DNA from: Bacteroidales bacterium
Lineage (GTDB): Bacteria; Bacteroidota; Bacteroidia; Bacteroidales; Tenuifilaceae
Direction: 5' to 3'
Length of the DNA stretch: 15,795 nt
Assembly: GCA_003531155.1 (NCBI GenBank)
Contig: DQHR01000105.1
Coordinates: 11,635-27,429, forward strand
Position numbers and translations under genes: made by a program. Under the pieces are notes generated by a model, which had not been told where the DNA came from, made no database searches, and saw nothing but the letters and a program-made list of their open reading frames with translations. Shown here in pieces: positions 7,760 through 15,795 of this stretch (the stretch's first letter is position 1; each line of letters opens with the position of its first letter).

Positions 7760-8986
7760 ATGATATTCTCTATAAGTTTTAAAAATATATGGCGGAATAA
7801 GATACGTAGCCTTGTTGTAATAATGGCTATTACAATTGGATTAACAGGAGGTATTTTAACTGTAGCTTTAATGCAAGGGATGGTTGATCAAAGGCTAAAT
7901 ATTGCGATTGATAGCGAGGTCTCGCATATCCAAATCCACAACTCAAAATACCTGTTAAACCCTGAGTTGATGGAAAATATTGGGAATGCCGATTCTATTA
8001 TCAATGCAATTAAGCAAATACCCGAGGTTAAGTTTGTGGTGAAACGAACTCGAATTCCAGTAATGATAAACACTGCAAGAACATCCACTGGAGTAAACAT
8101 TGTTGGTATTAATCCTGATGAGGAGAGAAGCATATCAACCTTCTATAAGAATGTTGCTGATTCGGCGGGGAGTTTTTTTAAGGAAACAAAACCTAACCAA
8201 ATCGTAATTGGGCGAAAACTTGCCGAAAAGCTGAAAGCAAAGCTAAAGTCGAAGGTTGTGGTTACTTTTCAGGATACATCAGGAAATCTGATAGGTGCCG
8301 CGTTCAAGATTTCAGGGATCTTTAAATCATCGAACTCTATTATTGATGAGACCACCGCATTTATTTCTAATGATGATTTTACAAGGTTAACAGGACTTTC
8401 TTCCAAATCGGCACATGAAATTGCCATTCGGGTCGAAAACTTAGAGCAGATACCTCTTGTACAGGAAAGGCTGAAATCAATGTTTCCAAGCCTTACTGTG
8501 CGTAATTGGAAGCAAATACAACCAGAACTCTCAATTATGGTAGAATGGATGGGGTTTATGAACTATATAATTATTGGTATAATACTCCTTGCACTTGGAT
8601 TCGGTATACTCAACACTATGCTAATGGCTGTATTGGAGCGTATTAAGGAACTTGGAATGCTTATGGCAATAGGGATGAGTAAAAGGAAAATTTTCAGTAT
8701 GATAATGCTTGAGAGTATTTTTCTTTCTGTGATTGGTGGTATAGTTGGTACCATTTTAAGTTTAGTATTTGTTCATTTACTAAATCATCACGGGGTTGAT
8801 TTTGGTGCTTACAGTCAGGCTTTTGAGCGACTGGGTTACCCATCTGTTATATTCCCATCAATTCCTAATGAATTTTTTATAGGGTTAACAATTATGGTTT
8901 TGTTTACGGGGATTCTTTCTGCTGTTTACCCAGCAAGAAAAGCGCTAAAACTTAACCCAGTTGAAGCATTACATTCAGACACATAG
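7760..8986 (+). CDS. ABC transporter permease, FtsX/LolC/E-like, subunit 2
   Basis: 408-residue paralogue of the preceding permease with the same plan: first membrane segment about 17-40, periplasmic domain about 42-262, segments near 268-292, 315-340 and 372-392. The coupling helix is ERIKELGMLMAIGM (293-306). It ends in YPARKALKLNPVEALH (390-405), a classic FtsX/MacB-type C-terminus that the first permease has largely lost (STMRLKLMKAMKN). The periplasmic domains of the two differ clearly, so they likely play different roles, for example one facing the carrier and one binding substrate, as LolC and LolE do (inference by analogy). The gaps on either side are 40 and 29 bp, consistent with one operon and a 1:1:2 permease-permease-ATPase complex. 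Confidence 0.94.
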   Translation: MIFSISFKNIWRNKIRSLVVIMAITIGLTGGILTVALMQGMVDQRLNIAIDSEVSHIQIHNSKYLLNPELMENIGNADSIINAIKQIPEVKFVVKRTRIPVMINTARTSTGVNIVGINPDEERSISTFYKNVADSAGSFFKETKPNQIVIGRKLAEKLKAKLKSKVVVTFQDTSGNLIGAAFKISGIFKSSNSIIDETTAFISNDDFTRLTGLSSKSAHEIAIRVENLEQIPLVQERLKSMFPSLTVRNWKQIQPELSIMVEWMGFMNYIIIGIILLALGFGILNTMLMAVLERIKELGMLMAIGMSKRKIFSMIMLESIFLSVIGGIVGTILSLVFVHLLNHHGVDFGAYSQAFERLGYPSVIFPSIPNEFFIGLTIMVLFTGILSAVYPARKALKLNPVEALHSDT

Positions 8987-9015
8987 GAAATAAAATTTGG
9001 ATTAAAAATAAAGTT

Positions 9016-9711
9016 ATGAATACTATCGAAATCAAAAATTTAACGAAGATATATAAGCAGGATCATATTGAGGTTGCTGCCGTTAAAGACATTACCCTTA
9101 ACTTTGTAAGCGGAGAATTTACTTCTCTTGTGGGACCCTCTGGGTCTGGAAAGACAACTCTGCTAAATATGCTAGGTGGCCTTGATAAACCTTCATCTGG
9201 AGAGGTTTATATAAATCAAATTAGAATTGATAACTTAAAGACTAGCGAATTGACCGATTTTAGGTTGAAAAATATTGGCTTTGTGTTCCAGTCTTACAAC
9301 CTTATCCCTGTGCTTACAGCAATGGAAAATACAGAGTTTATTATGAGTTTGCTTAAATGGCCCAAAAAGGAAAGGTTATCGAGAGCGGTTAGCTTGCTTG
9401 AATCGGTTGGACTTGGCGAGCAAATAAACCGTAGACCTTCTCAGCTATCTGGAGGACAGCAGCAACGGGTTGCCGTTGCAAGGGCGCTTGCGTCTAGGCC
9501 AAAATTTATCCTTGCCGATGAACCAACTGCAAACCTCGACTCTAAATCCACCGAAAATCTTCTCGATATTATGGAAAGATTAAACCATGAGGAAGGCATA
9601 ACTTTCATCTTTTCGACTCACGATCAACGGGTAGTAAATAAAGCCCATAGAGTGATAACCCTCGAAGATGGAGCTGTTAAAAGCGATGTTCAAGTTAACC
9701 ATCACAGTTAA
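9016..9711 (+). CDS. ABC transporter ATPase, LolD/MacB family
   Basis: 231 residues, a single nucleotide-binding domain of typical LolD size. All motifs are intact: Walker A GPSGSGKTT (40-48), Q-loop Q92 in FVFQSYNLIP, signature LSGGQQQRVA (144-153), Walker B FILADE (164-169), D-loop ANLD (172-175) and switch H202 in FSTHDQR. The family is soluble and docks on the coupling helices of FtsX-like permeases to drive mechanotransmission. It should form a homodimer serving both permeases encoded just upstream. It ends 5 bp before the outer-membrane protein gene, so the two are probably translationally close-coupled. LolD and MacB/ABC-efflux ATPases are not separable by motifs alone, so no symbol is given. 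Confidence 0.96.
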   Translation: MNTIEIKNLTKIYKQDHIEVAAVKDITLNFVSGEFTSLVGPSGSGKTTLLNMLGGLDKPSSGEVYINQIRIDNLKTSELTDFRLKNIGFVFQSYNLIPVLTAMENTEFIMSLLKWPKKERLSRAVSLLESVGLGEQINRRPSQLSGGQQQRVAVARALASRPKFILADEPTANLDSKSTENLLDIMERLNHEEGITFIFSTHDQRVVNKAHRVITLEDGAVKSDVQVNHHS

Positions 9712-9716
9712 CATTT

Positions 9717-10937
9717 ATGATTAGTATCGATAAAAGGGTTATCATGGAGAGTATTGGTAGCTTTCTCGCTTTGAGAAAGCATGGTCCGATAGGATTTATC
9801 TTGATATTTCTTTTGATTTTTTGCAATGTTCAAGCTCAAGAGCAAAAGAAGGTTGAGGTTATGGGGTATATTAAAGATATTCAGAATGTTTTTATCCCAA
9901 AGCCCGATTCAATGTATTGGCTTTCTGATAATACATTGGAGAATAGGATTCAGCTAAAATACTATCCCCAAAGTTGGCTTACTGCAGATGTTCAGGTTAG
10001 GAACAGGTTTATGTATGGAGATTTTGTTAAGAGTATTCCTAACTACCGTGGATATATCGATCAACATATGGGATTCTTCGATCTATCGGCAATGTGGGGG
10101 GACAACAAATCGTTTATAGCGTATAGCGAAATCGATAGGTTAAACCTACTTTTCAACATCAACAAATGGCAAATTACAGTTGGTCGTCAAAGGGTTAACT
10201 GGGGAATAGATTTAATTTGGAATCCAAATGATATTTTTAATACTTACTCCTATTTCAATTTCGAATACGCCGAACGTCCCGGAGCTGATGCTGTTAGTGT
10301 TAAGTATTATACAAACGCTACCTCTTTTGTTGAGGCTGTTTATCAAATGGATAAAACCTTTGATCAATCATCTATTGGTGGCTTATATCGTTTTAATACC
10401 CATGAATACGATATTCAATTCCTTGGTGGGAAAATGAAAACTGATTTTGTGGTTGGGCTAGGTTGGAGTGGGAATGTTGGAAAGGCTGCCTTTAGAGGCG
10501 AAACAAGTTACTTTCGTGATTATAAAGAGTTTTCAGATTCTGTAGGCGTATTAGTTTCTTCAATCTCAATGGACTACTCTTTTTCAAATACTCTTTATCT
10601 TCAGGGGGGATTTCTCTTTAACTCTAGCGGAGCGACTAAGGATGTAGCAGCCGTTGATCTTTTTAGCCAGCAGGTTGCAAGCCCCAAAACGCTGAGCAAA
10701 GGGAAGTATAACCTTTTTGCCCAAGCAACGGGACAGCTAACTCCACTGGTTTCGCCTGGTATTGCTATTATGTTTAATCCTTCTGATAAATCTACCTTTA
10801 TTAGCCCTTCGGTAACACTTTCGGTGACGGAGAATTTCGATTTTAGCGCCGTTGGCATTCTTTTCCTTGGAAAGGAGAACACCGAATACCAAAATATTGG
10901 ACAACTGGTTTATATAAAGTTCAAATGGAATTTTTAA
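9717..10937 (+). CDS. Outer-membrane beta-barrel protein of the ABC/LolA-like cluster
   Basis: 406 residues. A hydrophobic stretch (about 24-36) followed by NVQAQEQ gives a signal peptide with likely cleavage after A40. The N-terminal extension before it is long, so ATG at 9744 (residue 10) is an alternative start; neither has a clear ribosome site. The mature protein is made of alternating aromatic/polar beta strands and ends in YIKFKWNF, a C-terminal phenylalanine typical of the BAM recognition signal. Conserved-looking blocks are GRQRVNWG (156-163), WNPNDIFN (168-175) and ERPGADAV (186-193), reminiscent of porin-like/DUF1302-type proteins found beside LolA-like and exporter genes. It has no TolC-like coiled coils. 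Inferred role: outer-membrane acceptor or outlet for the cluster's substrate. It ends 11 bp from the convergent gene at 10949, with no obvious hairpin between. Confidence 0.85.
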   Translation: MISIDKRVIMESIGSFLALRKHGPIGFILIFLLIFCNVQAQEQKKVEVMGYIKDIQNVFIPKPDSMYWLSDNTLENRIQLKYYPQSWLTADVQVRNRFMYGDFVKSIPNYRGYIDQHMGFFDLSAMWGDNKSFIAYSEIDRLNLLFNINKWQITVGRQRVNWGIDLIWNPNDIFNTYSYFNFEYAERPGADAVSVKYYTNATSFVEAVYQMDKTFDQSSIGGLYRFNTHEYDIQFLGGKMKTDFVVGLGWSGNVGKAAFRGETSYFRDYKEFSDSVGVLVSSISMDYSFSNTLYLQGGFLFNSSGATKDVAAVDLFSQQVASPKTLSKGKYNLFAQATGQLTPLVSPGIAIMFNPSDKSTFISPSVTLSVTENFDFSAVGILFLGKENTEYQNIGQLVYIKFKWNF

Positions 10938-10948
10938 CAAGGCAATTT

Positions 10949-12922
10949 TTACTTCGCTATATCTGCTTGTTCAACTTTTACAGTATCATTCTCAACCGAG
11001 CTAGAACAAAGAGTTGGTTTTAACTTGCAAATACTTGTTAACGATTCATCAACCTTACCCTTAAGTGCTTGTAGTTTATCAAAAAGATTTTTAATAATAG
11101 ATATATCTTTTTCAGAAATATCAATATTCAAAAAGTCTTTTATGTTGATAACATCACGTTCAGCGGCAGCAACGAGTTCTTGTAAATATGCACACCCATC
11201 TGAATTATTACTAGTTGGGAATAAAACAGTAAAATTTGATTTTATAAGATGAATTAGCTGTATTTGATCAAACAGCCAAGGTTTCAGAATTTTGGAAAGA
11301 CTATCAACTTTGCTTAGTTCCCGCTTTCGTAAATGTTCAGAAAAAAGCAGTTCATACTCCTTAATGGCATCAAACCCACGGCTACGACAAACACCGCAAG
11401 GTGTGTTCCTAATTCTTTGTTTCAATGATGTTATATCGGTTTGAGGATCAATACTTGATAACCTTTTTATATCATTTTCAAAAACGCTTTGATAATATTG
11501 CTCCTCAAGCCTTTTAAGATGATTACTTATCAGTTGTCCCTCTTGTGATTGGATCATCATATCGGTTTTAAACATATCCGAAAATCGGAGAGAGGAGATA
11601 ACACTTTCTAACAACGTTTGCTCAACCTTAGGATTGGCTTCCAGTTCAATAAGTGTTTTTACCAGATTCTTAAGCTGCTTAAGGTTGTGATCATCATCGA
11701 GATAAAGCGAAGCATAACCAAGAATAGATTCGTATTCTTTTTTAAAAACGTTTAGATAGGTTGTATTACCCTTGTATTTATACTTAATTTCATCAAAGGT
11801 TTTGATTAGTTGCCGATAGTACTGAAGCATACGGAAAAGGCTACTACTTAGAGCATCTGTATTTCCAGTTTTGTAGCTAAGGCTATATACTTCAAGATTA
11901 CTTTTTAGATTCGCAAAAACTGTTAAGAAACTGATGTAATCTTTCTCTTGGCGGTATGTGTCGGCATTTATTAATCCGGCTCTAAAATCGCTTTCAATCT
12001 TAAACTTTCTCTTCTCAATATTTGCAAAGTTTACTTCATCACCGGTAACCTCAACCATATCGTAAAGCGATTTATAATTTACAACAACCACCAAAGGGTA
12101 TTCTGTATGTGATATCAGTTTTTTAAGGGTGAGTTTATTTACCGTTGAATGGTTTAGTGTGTCGAGATAATTTGATAATGATTGAGGATCAATCTCTGCT
12201 GTTTTACTATTCGCTGTCGACAGGGCGTAAACCTTAATAGAATGAATTCTGGTATCAAAATTCTTTTGTTCAAATAGCCTGATCGTTGAGCTAAAACGGT
12301 ATTCCTTTTTTCGTGTGTTAGCTTCAATAAAATTCCCGAATTCCCCAATTATGCTCAGGAGAGCCTCGGAGGGATTTAATATTTTTGATATATTCTTAAG
12401 CTGCGAGGCAACAAGACTGAGCATTTGATCCCTATCATTATTGGTTATTGCTCGCACTTTTATTTCGGCATCGATAAAATTACTTGCTGAGTAAAGGGGT
12501 AGGTTATCAATTATTCGGATGCTCTCAATGTTATCGCTTACAAAAGTCTGGTATTTGCTCTCTTTATCCTTTGAAATTTGAAAGTTGTAAAGCGGATATG
12601 TAATATCATTCCCTCCAAAAAACTTAACGTTCTTAAGGTTGGCTGTTATAAGCAAATACTCTAATCGCTCTTCTTCAAGTCCTTTTCGTCGTAAAGCACG
12701 TTTGCTGGGTTTTGTTTTAGAAAAATCAAGTTCGTTGATTAAGTTCCCAAAGTTTTCTCCGTTAAACAGGTAAATATCCGTCGAAAGGTATTGCCATTCA
12801 CCAGTAAACTCAAAGTTTGATGTATCTGAATAAACCAGAATTGGCTCAATATCTCGTTGCGAAAAAGCCACATTTGAGGTTAAGATAAGGAGCAAAAACA
12901 AATAAAAAAATCGTTTAACCAC
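10949..12922 (-). CDS. Exported protein of unknown function with a CxxC motif
   Basis: 657 residues, family not recognised. The start codon is GTG: an in-frame stop lies six codons upstream with no ATG between, and the GTG gives a clean signal peptide (residues 1-21, KRFF then a leucine-rich core, AFSQ). No lipobox cysteine follows, so it should be periplasmic or surface-located. Residues 23-240 look mixed alpha/beta; 300-560 are mainly helical and charged, with long amphipathic stretches. All five cysteines lie in the last 150 residues: C509 and C512 (PCGVCRSRG), C577, C632 and C639. The CxxC is not in a thioredoxin context and may form a structural disulfide or bind metal. No membrane anchor is seen after the signal. 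It starts 35 bp after the stop of the PAS/GAF gene on the same strand, so the two are probably co-transcribed; it might be the partner or target of that sensor. Confidence 0.85.
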   Translation of the reverse strand: MVKRFFYLFLLLILTSNVAFSQRDIEPILVYSDTSNFEFTGEWQYLSTDIYLFNGENFGNLINELDFSKTKPSKRALRRKGLEEERLEYLLITANLKNVKFFGGNDITYPLYNFQISKDKESKYQTFVSDNIESIRIIDNLPLYSASNFIDAEIKVRAITNNDRDQMLSLVASQLKNISKILNPSEALLSIIGEFGNFIEANTRKKEYRFSSTIRLFEQKNFDTRIHSIKVYALSTANSKTAEIDPQSLSNYLDTLNHSTVNKLTLKKLISHTEYPLVVVVNYKSLYDMVEVTGDEVNFANIEKRKFKIESDFRAGLINADTYRQEKDYISFLTVFANLKSNLEVYSLSYKTGNTDALSSSLFRMLQYYRQLIKTFDEIKYKYKGNTTYLNVFKKEYESILGYASLYLDDDHNLKQLKNLVKTLIELEANPKVEQTLLESVISSLRFSDMFKTDMMIQSQEGQLISNHLKRLEEQYYQSVFENDIKRLSSIDPQTDITSLKQRIRNTPCGVCRSRGFDAIKEYELLFSEHLRKRELSKVDSLSKILKPWLFDQIQLIHLIKSNFTVLFPTSNNSDGCAYLQELVAAAERDVINIKDFLNIDISEKDISIIKNLFDKLQALKGKVDESLTSICKLKPTLCSSSVENDTVKVEQADIAK

Positions 12923-12957
12923 TTTATTTAAAGAAGTTTAATTCTATTAAAATAAAA

Positions 12958-15468
12958 TCATTCAGCATTTTCAAGCAAAGCAATTCCCGAGAAACCAACA
13001 AGTTTTGAATTAATAAGTTTTGGGGTTGCCCAAATCTGAAGAACTTGTCCATTTCCGTTTATTGGTTTCGCCTCAAGGCGAATCGATTCTGAGAGCTCCT
13101 TCTGAATTAGCCTGTCGCGAAGAACGCTCATCAAAAAGAGTTCGGTCTCGGGAAACAGTTTACGAAGGAGAATCCCTTTGGCTACGTCTTCTTTTTTGAT
13201 ATTAAAATACTTACATCCTTTTTGATTTAAGAATTCGAGTTTACCAGTTAAGGAAACCTCAAATACAATATGCGGAAGCATATCAGTTAGTTCGCGGAAG
13301 TGTAGTTCGTTTCGGGCTAGCTGAATTTGAGTTTTTTCACGTTCGAACGAGAATGAGATAAGGTTTGCAATGGTCTTAAGGAGTTCAATCTCAAGTTTAT
13401 CCCATTCTTTTGGTTGATTACAGTCGTCGAATCCAATAAAGCCGAATAGGTTATACTCTTCCTGAAGAGGAAAGATAAGGCAGGATTTAATCCCTTGAGA
13501 TATCATCAGCTCTGCTAAATCCGAAGGCATATCACTTAGGAAATCATTCGAGAAGTAGTATTCTTTACCTTCAATCCACTCGAGAATCATATCAAGTGGT
13601 ATATTTTGTAAATTATCTTTTTGTGACTCAATGCCCTCGTTACACCATTCAAAGGTGTTAGATGTGGTTTTTTGATTTGGACTATTTTCGAAGATGTAAA
13701 CGCGGCTAACATTTGTAAATTGACCCAACTTAACAAGAACCTCGTTAATCTTTGTTGTAAAATCTTCGTTGGTGTTTAAAATATACGATATTTCGGAAAG
13801 AAGTTCGTTTAGGGCAAGGTTTCTCATTAGCTCCTCACGATGACGGATGTGCTCCATCTCAACCTCCTTTTGGAAAGTTATATCGCTTAGAGTTCCTGTT
13901 ATTCTAAGAATTTTACCTACAGCATTACGTTGGAATTTATTTTTAGAGTGGATCCATATGTAATTGCCATTTTTTTTCTTGACCCTGAAAACAAAATCCA
14001 AGGTTTCTCCTCCTTTAGTGAATCTTTCAACTTTTGAGGCTACATCGGCAGCATCGTCGGGATGAACCATATCCATTAAAATATCTTGAGATGGCTCAAT
14101 TTCCCATGGCATATAGCCAAAGAGTTGAAAAAACATGGGAGAGAAATACTTCTCATTCATTTCAAAATCGATATCCCAAATGCCAACTCTACCTGTATTC
14201 AACGCAATTTTTAAACGCTCATCGCTCTTTTCCAGTTTATTACGTGATGTTTGGCTCTCGGTAATATCTTTAACAGTTATAGCAAGTTTTACACCCGTTT
14301 TTGTTTTAATTGAGAAGATTGTATTTTGGATAATCTTACGCTCTCCGTTAAAAAGAGTGATTTGGGTTTCAAATATTTTACCTTCCCAAGGGTTTGCTCC
14401 AGTATGGGCAAGTTTATCAAAAATATCCTTGAAATTTTTTAGGTATGACTGAAGCCCTTCCGAAAGCATGTTTTGAACATCCCATAGGTGATGTCCAATT
14501 ATCTGTGAACGCTTTATTAGTGTTATCTTTTCTTGTGCAGGATTCCATTCTCTTATAATCCCATCTTGATCGATTATTACAAGGCCATCATGTGTATTAG
14601 AGATTAGTCCCTCAAGAGTGTTTCTGGTTTCGTCCTTTTCTATCTCTAATTTTTTCTTTTCGTCTATGTTCATATTAACACCAACCATTCGAACAGGGTT
14701 GCCGAGTTTGTCCCACTCAACTACTTTACCTATACACCATAGCCAAGTGTATACACCCTTTTTCGATAGTGCTAAAAACTCTTGCTGAAATGTATTTTGA
14801 ACGCCCTTCTTTATCACCTCTTCGAAATTCTCAAAGATTGATTGGAAATCAGGGTGAATAAGGCTAAGCCATTTCTCAAAAGAAATCTTAAACTCGTTTG
14901 GCTTATATCCAAGTAACGTAAATGATTCTTCACTGATATATGCCTCGTTGGTTTTAAGATTAAACTCCCACACCCCTTGCTCTGTTCCCTTTAGAGCAAG
15001 TTGAACCCTTGATTCATCTTGAGTTGTAAAGGTTGTATTAGATATAGTTGGTTTTGAAATATCTTCAAGTACCATTAGCAAAGAGGAAGTACCTTTCCAA
15101 ATGCACCTCTTAATACGAGGAATATACCACGTATCGGAACCACTTTTTGACGCAACCTTAACTAGTAATTGATCTGAGGCATTTTTCCTCGAAGAGATGG
15201 TCATTGCCAAAAAATTACGTAAAGGAGTCTGCTGATTGGTGGTGAATAGCTCATCAACAGGTTTATTTGACAACTCTTTTGGAGTAAAACCAAATGTTTT
15301 TATTGCCTTACGATTAGCATAAACCATCATATTATCGGCAATAACAATTAGTAACTCGTTGCTATTATCGAGTAGCGATTTTAGCAATAAATCGAGCAGT
15401 TTATTATTCTCTTTTATTAAGTTCGAGAACTGCTTTCCTCTTTCCACCCTTTTCTTGCCTGTGTCCAT
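12958..15468 (-). CDS. Multi-PAS/GAF sensor protein without an output domain
   Basis: About 836 residues from the ATG at 15468; a longer form would start at TTG (15483) five codons earlier, which is less likely. No signal peptide or membrane segment is seen, so it is cytoplasmic. Domains in order from the ATG: PAS about 30-138, PAS_3-type about 153-270 (GVWEFNL, LLGYKPNEF, IHPD), PAS about 280-403 (DGLVIIDQDGIIREWNP), PAS_3-type about 413-532 (GIWDIDF, LFGYMPWEI, VHPDD), GAF about 550-710, and a final PAS about 720-834. Short coiled-coil linkers join them. Such arrays normally feed a histidine kinase, but the protein stops just after the last PAS, and reading on in frame meets a stop within 11 codons. 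There is no H-box, ATPase, GGDEF, EAL or phosphatase domain. It may act by protein-protein contact or be a kinase that lost its C-terminus. Ligands are unknown. Confidence 0.92.
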   Translation of the reverse strand: MDTGKKRVERGKQFSNLIKENNKLLDLLLKSLLDNSNELLIVIADNMMVYANRKAIKTFGFTPKELSNKPVDELFTTNQQTPLRNFLAMTISSRKNASDQLLVKVASKSGSDTWYIPRIKRCIWKGTSSLLMVLEDISKPTISNTTFTTQDESRVQLALKGTEQGVWEFNLKTNEAYISEESFTLLGYKPNEFKISFEKWLSLIHPDFQSIFENFEEVIKKGVQNTFQQEFLALSKKGVYTWLWCIGKVVEWDKLGNPVRMVGVNMNIDEKKKLEIEKDETRNTLEGLISNTHDGLVIIDQDGIIREWNPAQEKITLIKRSQIIGHHLWDVQNMLSEGLQSYLKNFKDIFDKLAHTGANPWEGKIFETQITLFNGERKIIQNTIFSIKTKTGVKLAITVKDITESQTSRNKLEKSDERLKIALNTGRVGIWDIDFEMNEKYFSPMFFQLFGYMPWEIEPSQDILMDMVHPDDAADVASKVERFTKGGETLDFVFRVKKKNGNYIWIHSKNKFQRNAVGKILRITGTLSDITFQKEVEMEHIRHREELMRNLALNELLSEISYILNTNEDFTTKINEVLVKLGQFTNVSRVYIFENSPNQKTTSNTFEWCNEGIESQKDNLQNIPLDMILEWIEGKEYYFSNDFLSDMPSDLAELMISQGIKSCLIFPLQEEYNLFGFIGFDDCNQPKEWDKLEIELLKTIANLISFSFEREKTQIQLARNELHFRELTDMLPHIVFEVSLTGKLEFLNQKGCKYFNIKKEDVAKGILLRKLFPETELFLMSVLRDRLIQKELSESIRLEAKPINGNGQVLQIWATPKLINSKLVGFSGIALLENAE

Positions 15469-15600
15469 GCTAATTGAGATCAAAAAAATAACCGACTAAT
15501 ATAATAAAATGCTGAAGTTTTCGGTAATTTTCCTGAGGATTTTATAATATTCTGTTATTTTTGTTTTTTTGTATTGCTCTTATTTGACAAAAGATTAGCT

Positions 15601-15795
15601 ATGTCGGAGAATGAAAGGTTAAAGGAGATACGTAAGTTGTTGGATTTCACGCAACGTGAATTTTCGGATGCGCTTGATATTAAACAAGGCTCTTACTCTG
15701 ATGTTGAGCGTGGTAAAGCAGGTATATCTGCCGTTCTTCTAAAAAATCTTATCCGAAGATTTCGAATAAATCCACTTTGGCTTTGTGAAGGAGAA
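15601..15795 (+). CDS. XRE-family helix-turn-helix regulator, 3'-truncated by the window edge
   Basis: The first 65 codons of a gene that runs off the right edge. ATG at 15601 opens a Cro/CI-type HTH: RLKEIRKLLDFTQREFSDAL, then DIKQGSYSDVERGKAGIS and a third-helix region leading to FRINPLWLCEGE. The last part (NPLWLxxGE) is common in Bacteroidetes XRE regulators, many of which continue into a coiled coil or a C-terminal dimer domain; what follows here is unseen. It is divergent from the PAS/GAF gene across an AT-rich gap of about 130 bp, in which no clear TAnnTTTG promoter was found for either strand. Its target cannot be inferred; regulation of the divergent neighbour is possible. Confidence 0.88.
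   Translation, partial: MSENERLKEIRKLLDFTQREFSDALDIKQGSYSDVERGKAGISAVLLKNLIRRFRINPLWLCEGE

Noticed and set aside
9717..10937. Outer-membrane protein as a TolC-type efflux duct for a MacB pump
   Set aside because: The sequence is beta-strand-rich throughout, lacks long coiled-coil repeats, and no periplasmic adaptor (HlyD/MacA) gene is present; a porin-like barrel fits better.
10938..10948. Bidirectional terminator between the convergent genes
   Set aside because: The gap is only 11 bp and neither it nor the flanking gene ends contain an inverted repeat with a T tract.
11387..11398. CxxC (C509-C512) of the exported unknown as a thioredoxin-type active site
   Set aside because: There is no tryptophan before it, no cis-proline region and no thioredoxin-like strand order around it, and it sits in a helical, charged segment; a redox role is not supported.
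15469..15483. TTG start giving five extra residues to the PAS/GAF protein
   Set aside because: An ATG follows five codons later at 15468, and the extra residues add nothing to the first domain; the ATG is preferred.
15560..15586. Possible promoter for the XRE gene (TTTG at 15560-15563 and TATTTG at 15581-15586)
   Set aside because: The -7 element lacks the two spacer bases of TAnnTTTG and the spacing between the boxes is too short, so it does not meet the consensus.

Overview
The window reads as chromosomal DNA of a Bacteroidota (Bacteroidetes), probably a Bacteroidales/Marinilabiliales-type organism. Three things point there. The ileS - DksA/TraR-like - lspA order is typical of that phylum. 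The best promoter matches the Bacteroidetes vegetative consensus (TTTG, about 20 nt, TAnnTTTG) rather than an E. coli sigma70 promoter. The DNA is AT-rich and most starts lack a clear Shine-Dalgarno. No tRNA, rRNA, CRISPR array, insertion sequence or prophage was seen.

Region 1 (1-4284, + strand) is housekeeping. It holds the 3' part of isoleucyl-tRNA synthetase (5' end outside the window), a small DksA/TraR-family protein with a degenerate zinc finger, a strong intrinsic terminator, and lipoprotein signal peptidase lspA. A free-standing NUMOD4/HNH homing-type endonuclease with a C-terminal helix-turn-helix (4290-4862, - strand) converges on lspA with only 5 bp between them.

Region 2 (about 5007-10937, + strand) is the most interesting part: a compact six-gene cluster behind one good promoter. 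A TetR-family regulator is followed by a LolA-like periplasmic protein, two paralogous FtsX/LolC/E-type ABC permeases, a LolD/MacB-type ATPase and an outer-membrane beta-barrel protein. Together these could span the envelope: inner-membrane extractor, periplasmic carrier, outer-membrane receptor or outlet. The promoter's -7 element overlaps an imperfect palindrome that is a good candidate for the TetR operator. The regulator carries a complete canonical EF-hand loop just after its DNA-binding domain, suggesting possible calcium sensing. The substrate cannot be told from sequence; lipid or lipoprotein traffic is the leading inference.

Region 3 (10949-15468, - strand) is a likely two-gene unit: a large PAS/GAF multi-sensor protein with no kinase, cyclase or other output domain, then a 657-residue exported protein of unknown family starting at GTG. 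Divergent from it, at the right edge, lies the 5' part of an XRE-type helix-turn-helix regulator.
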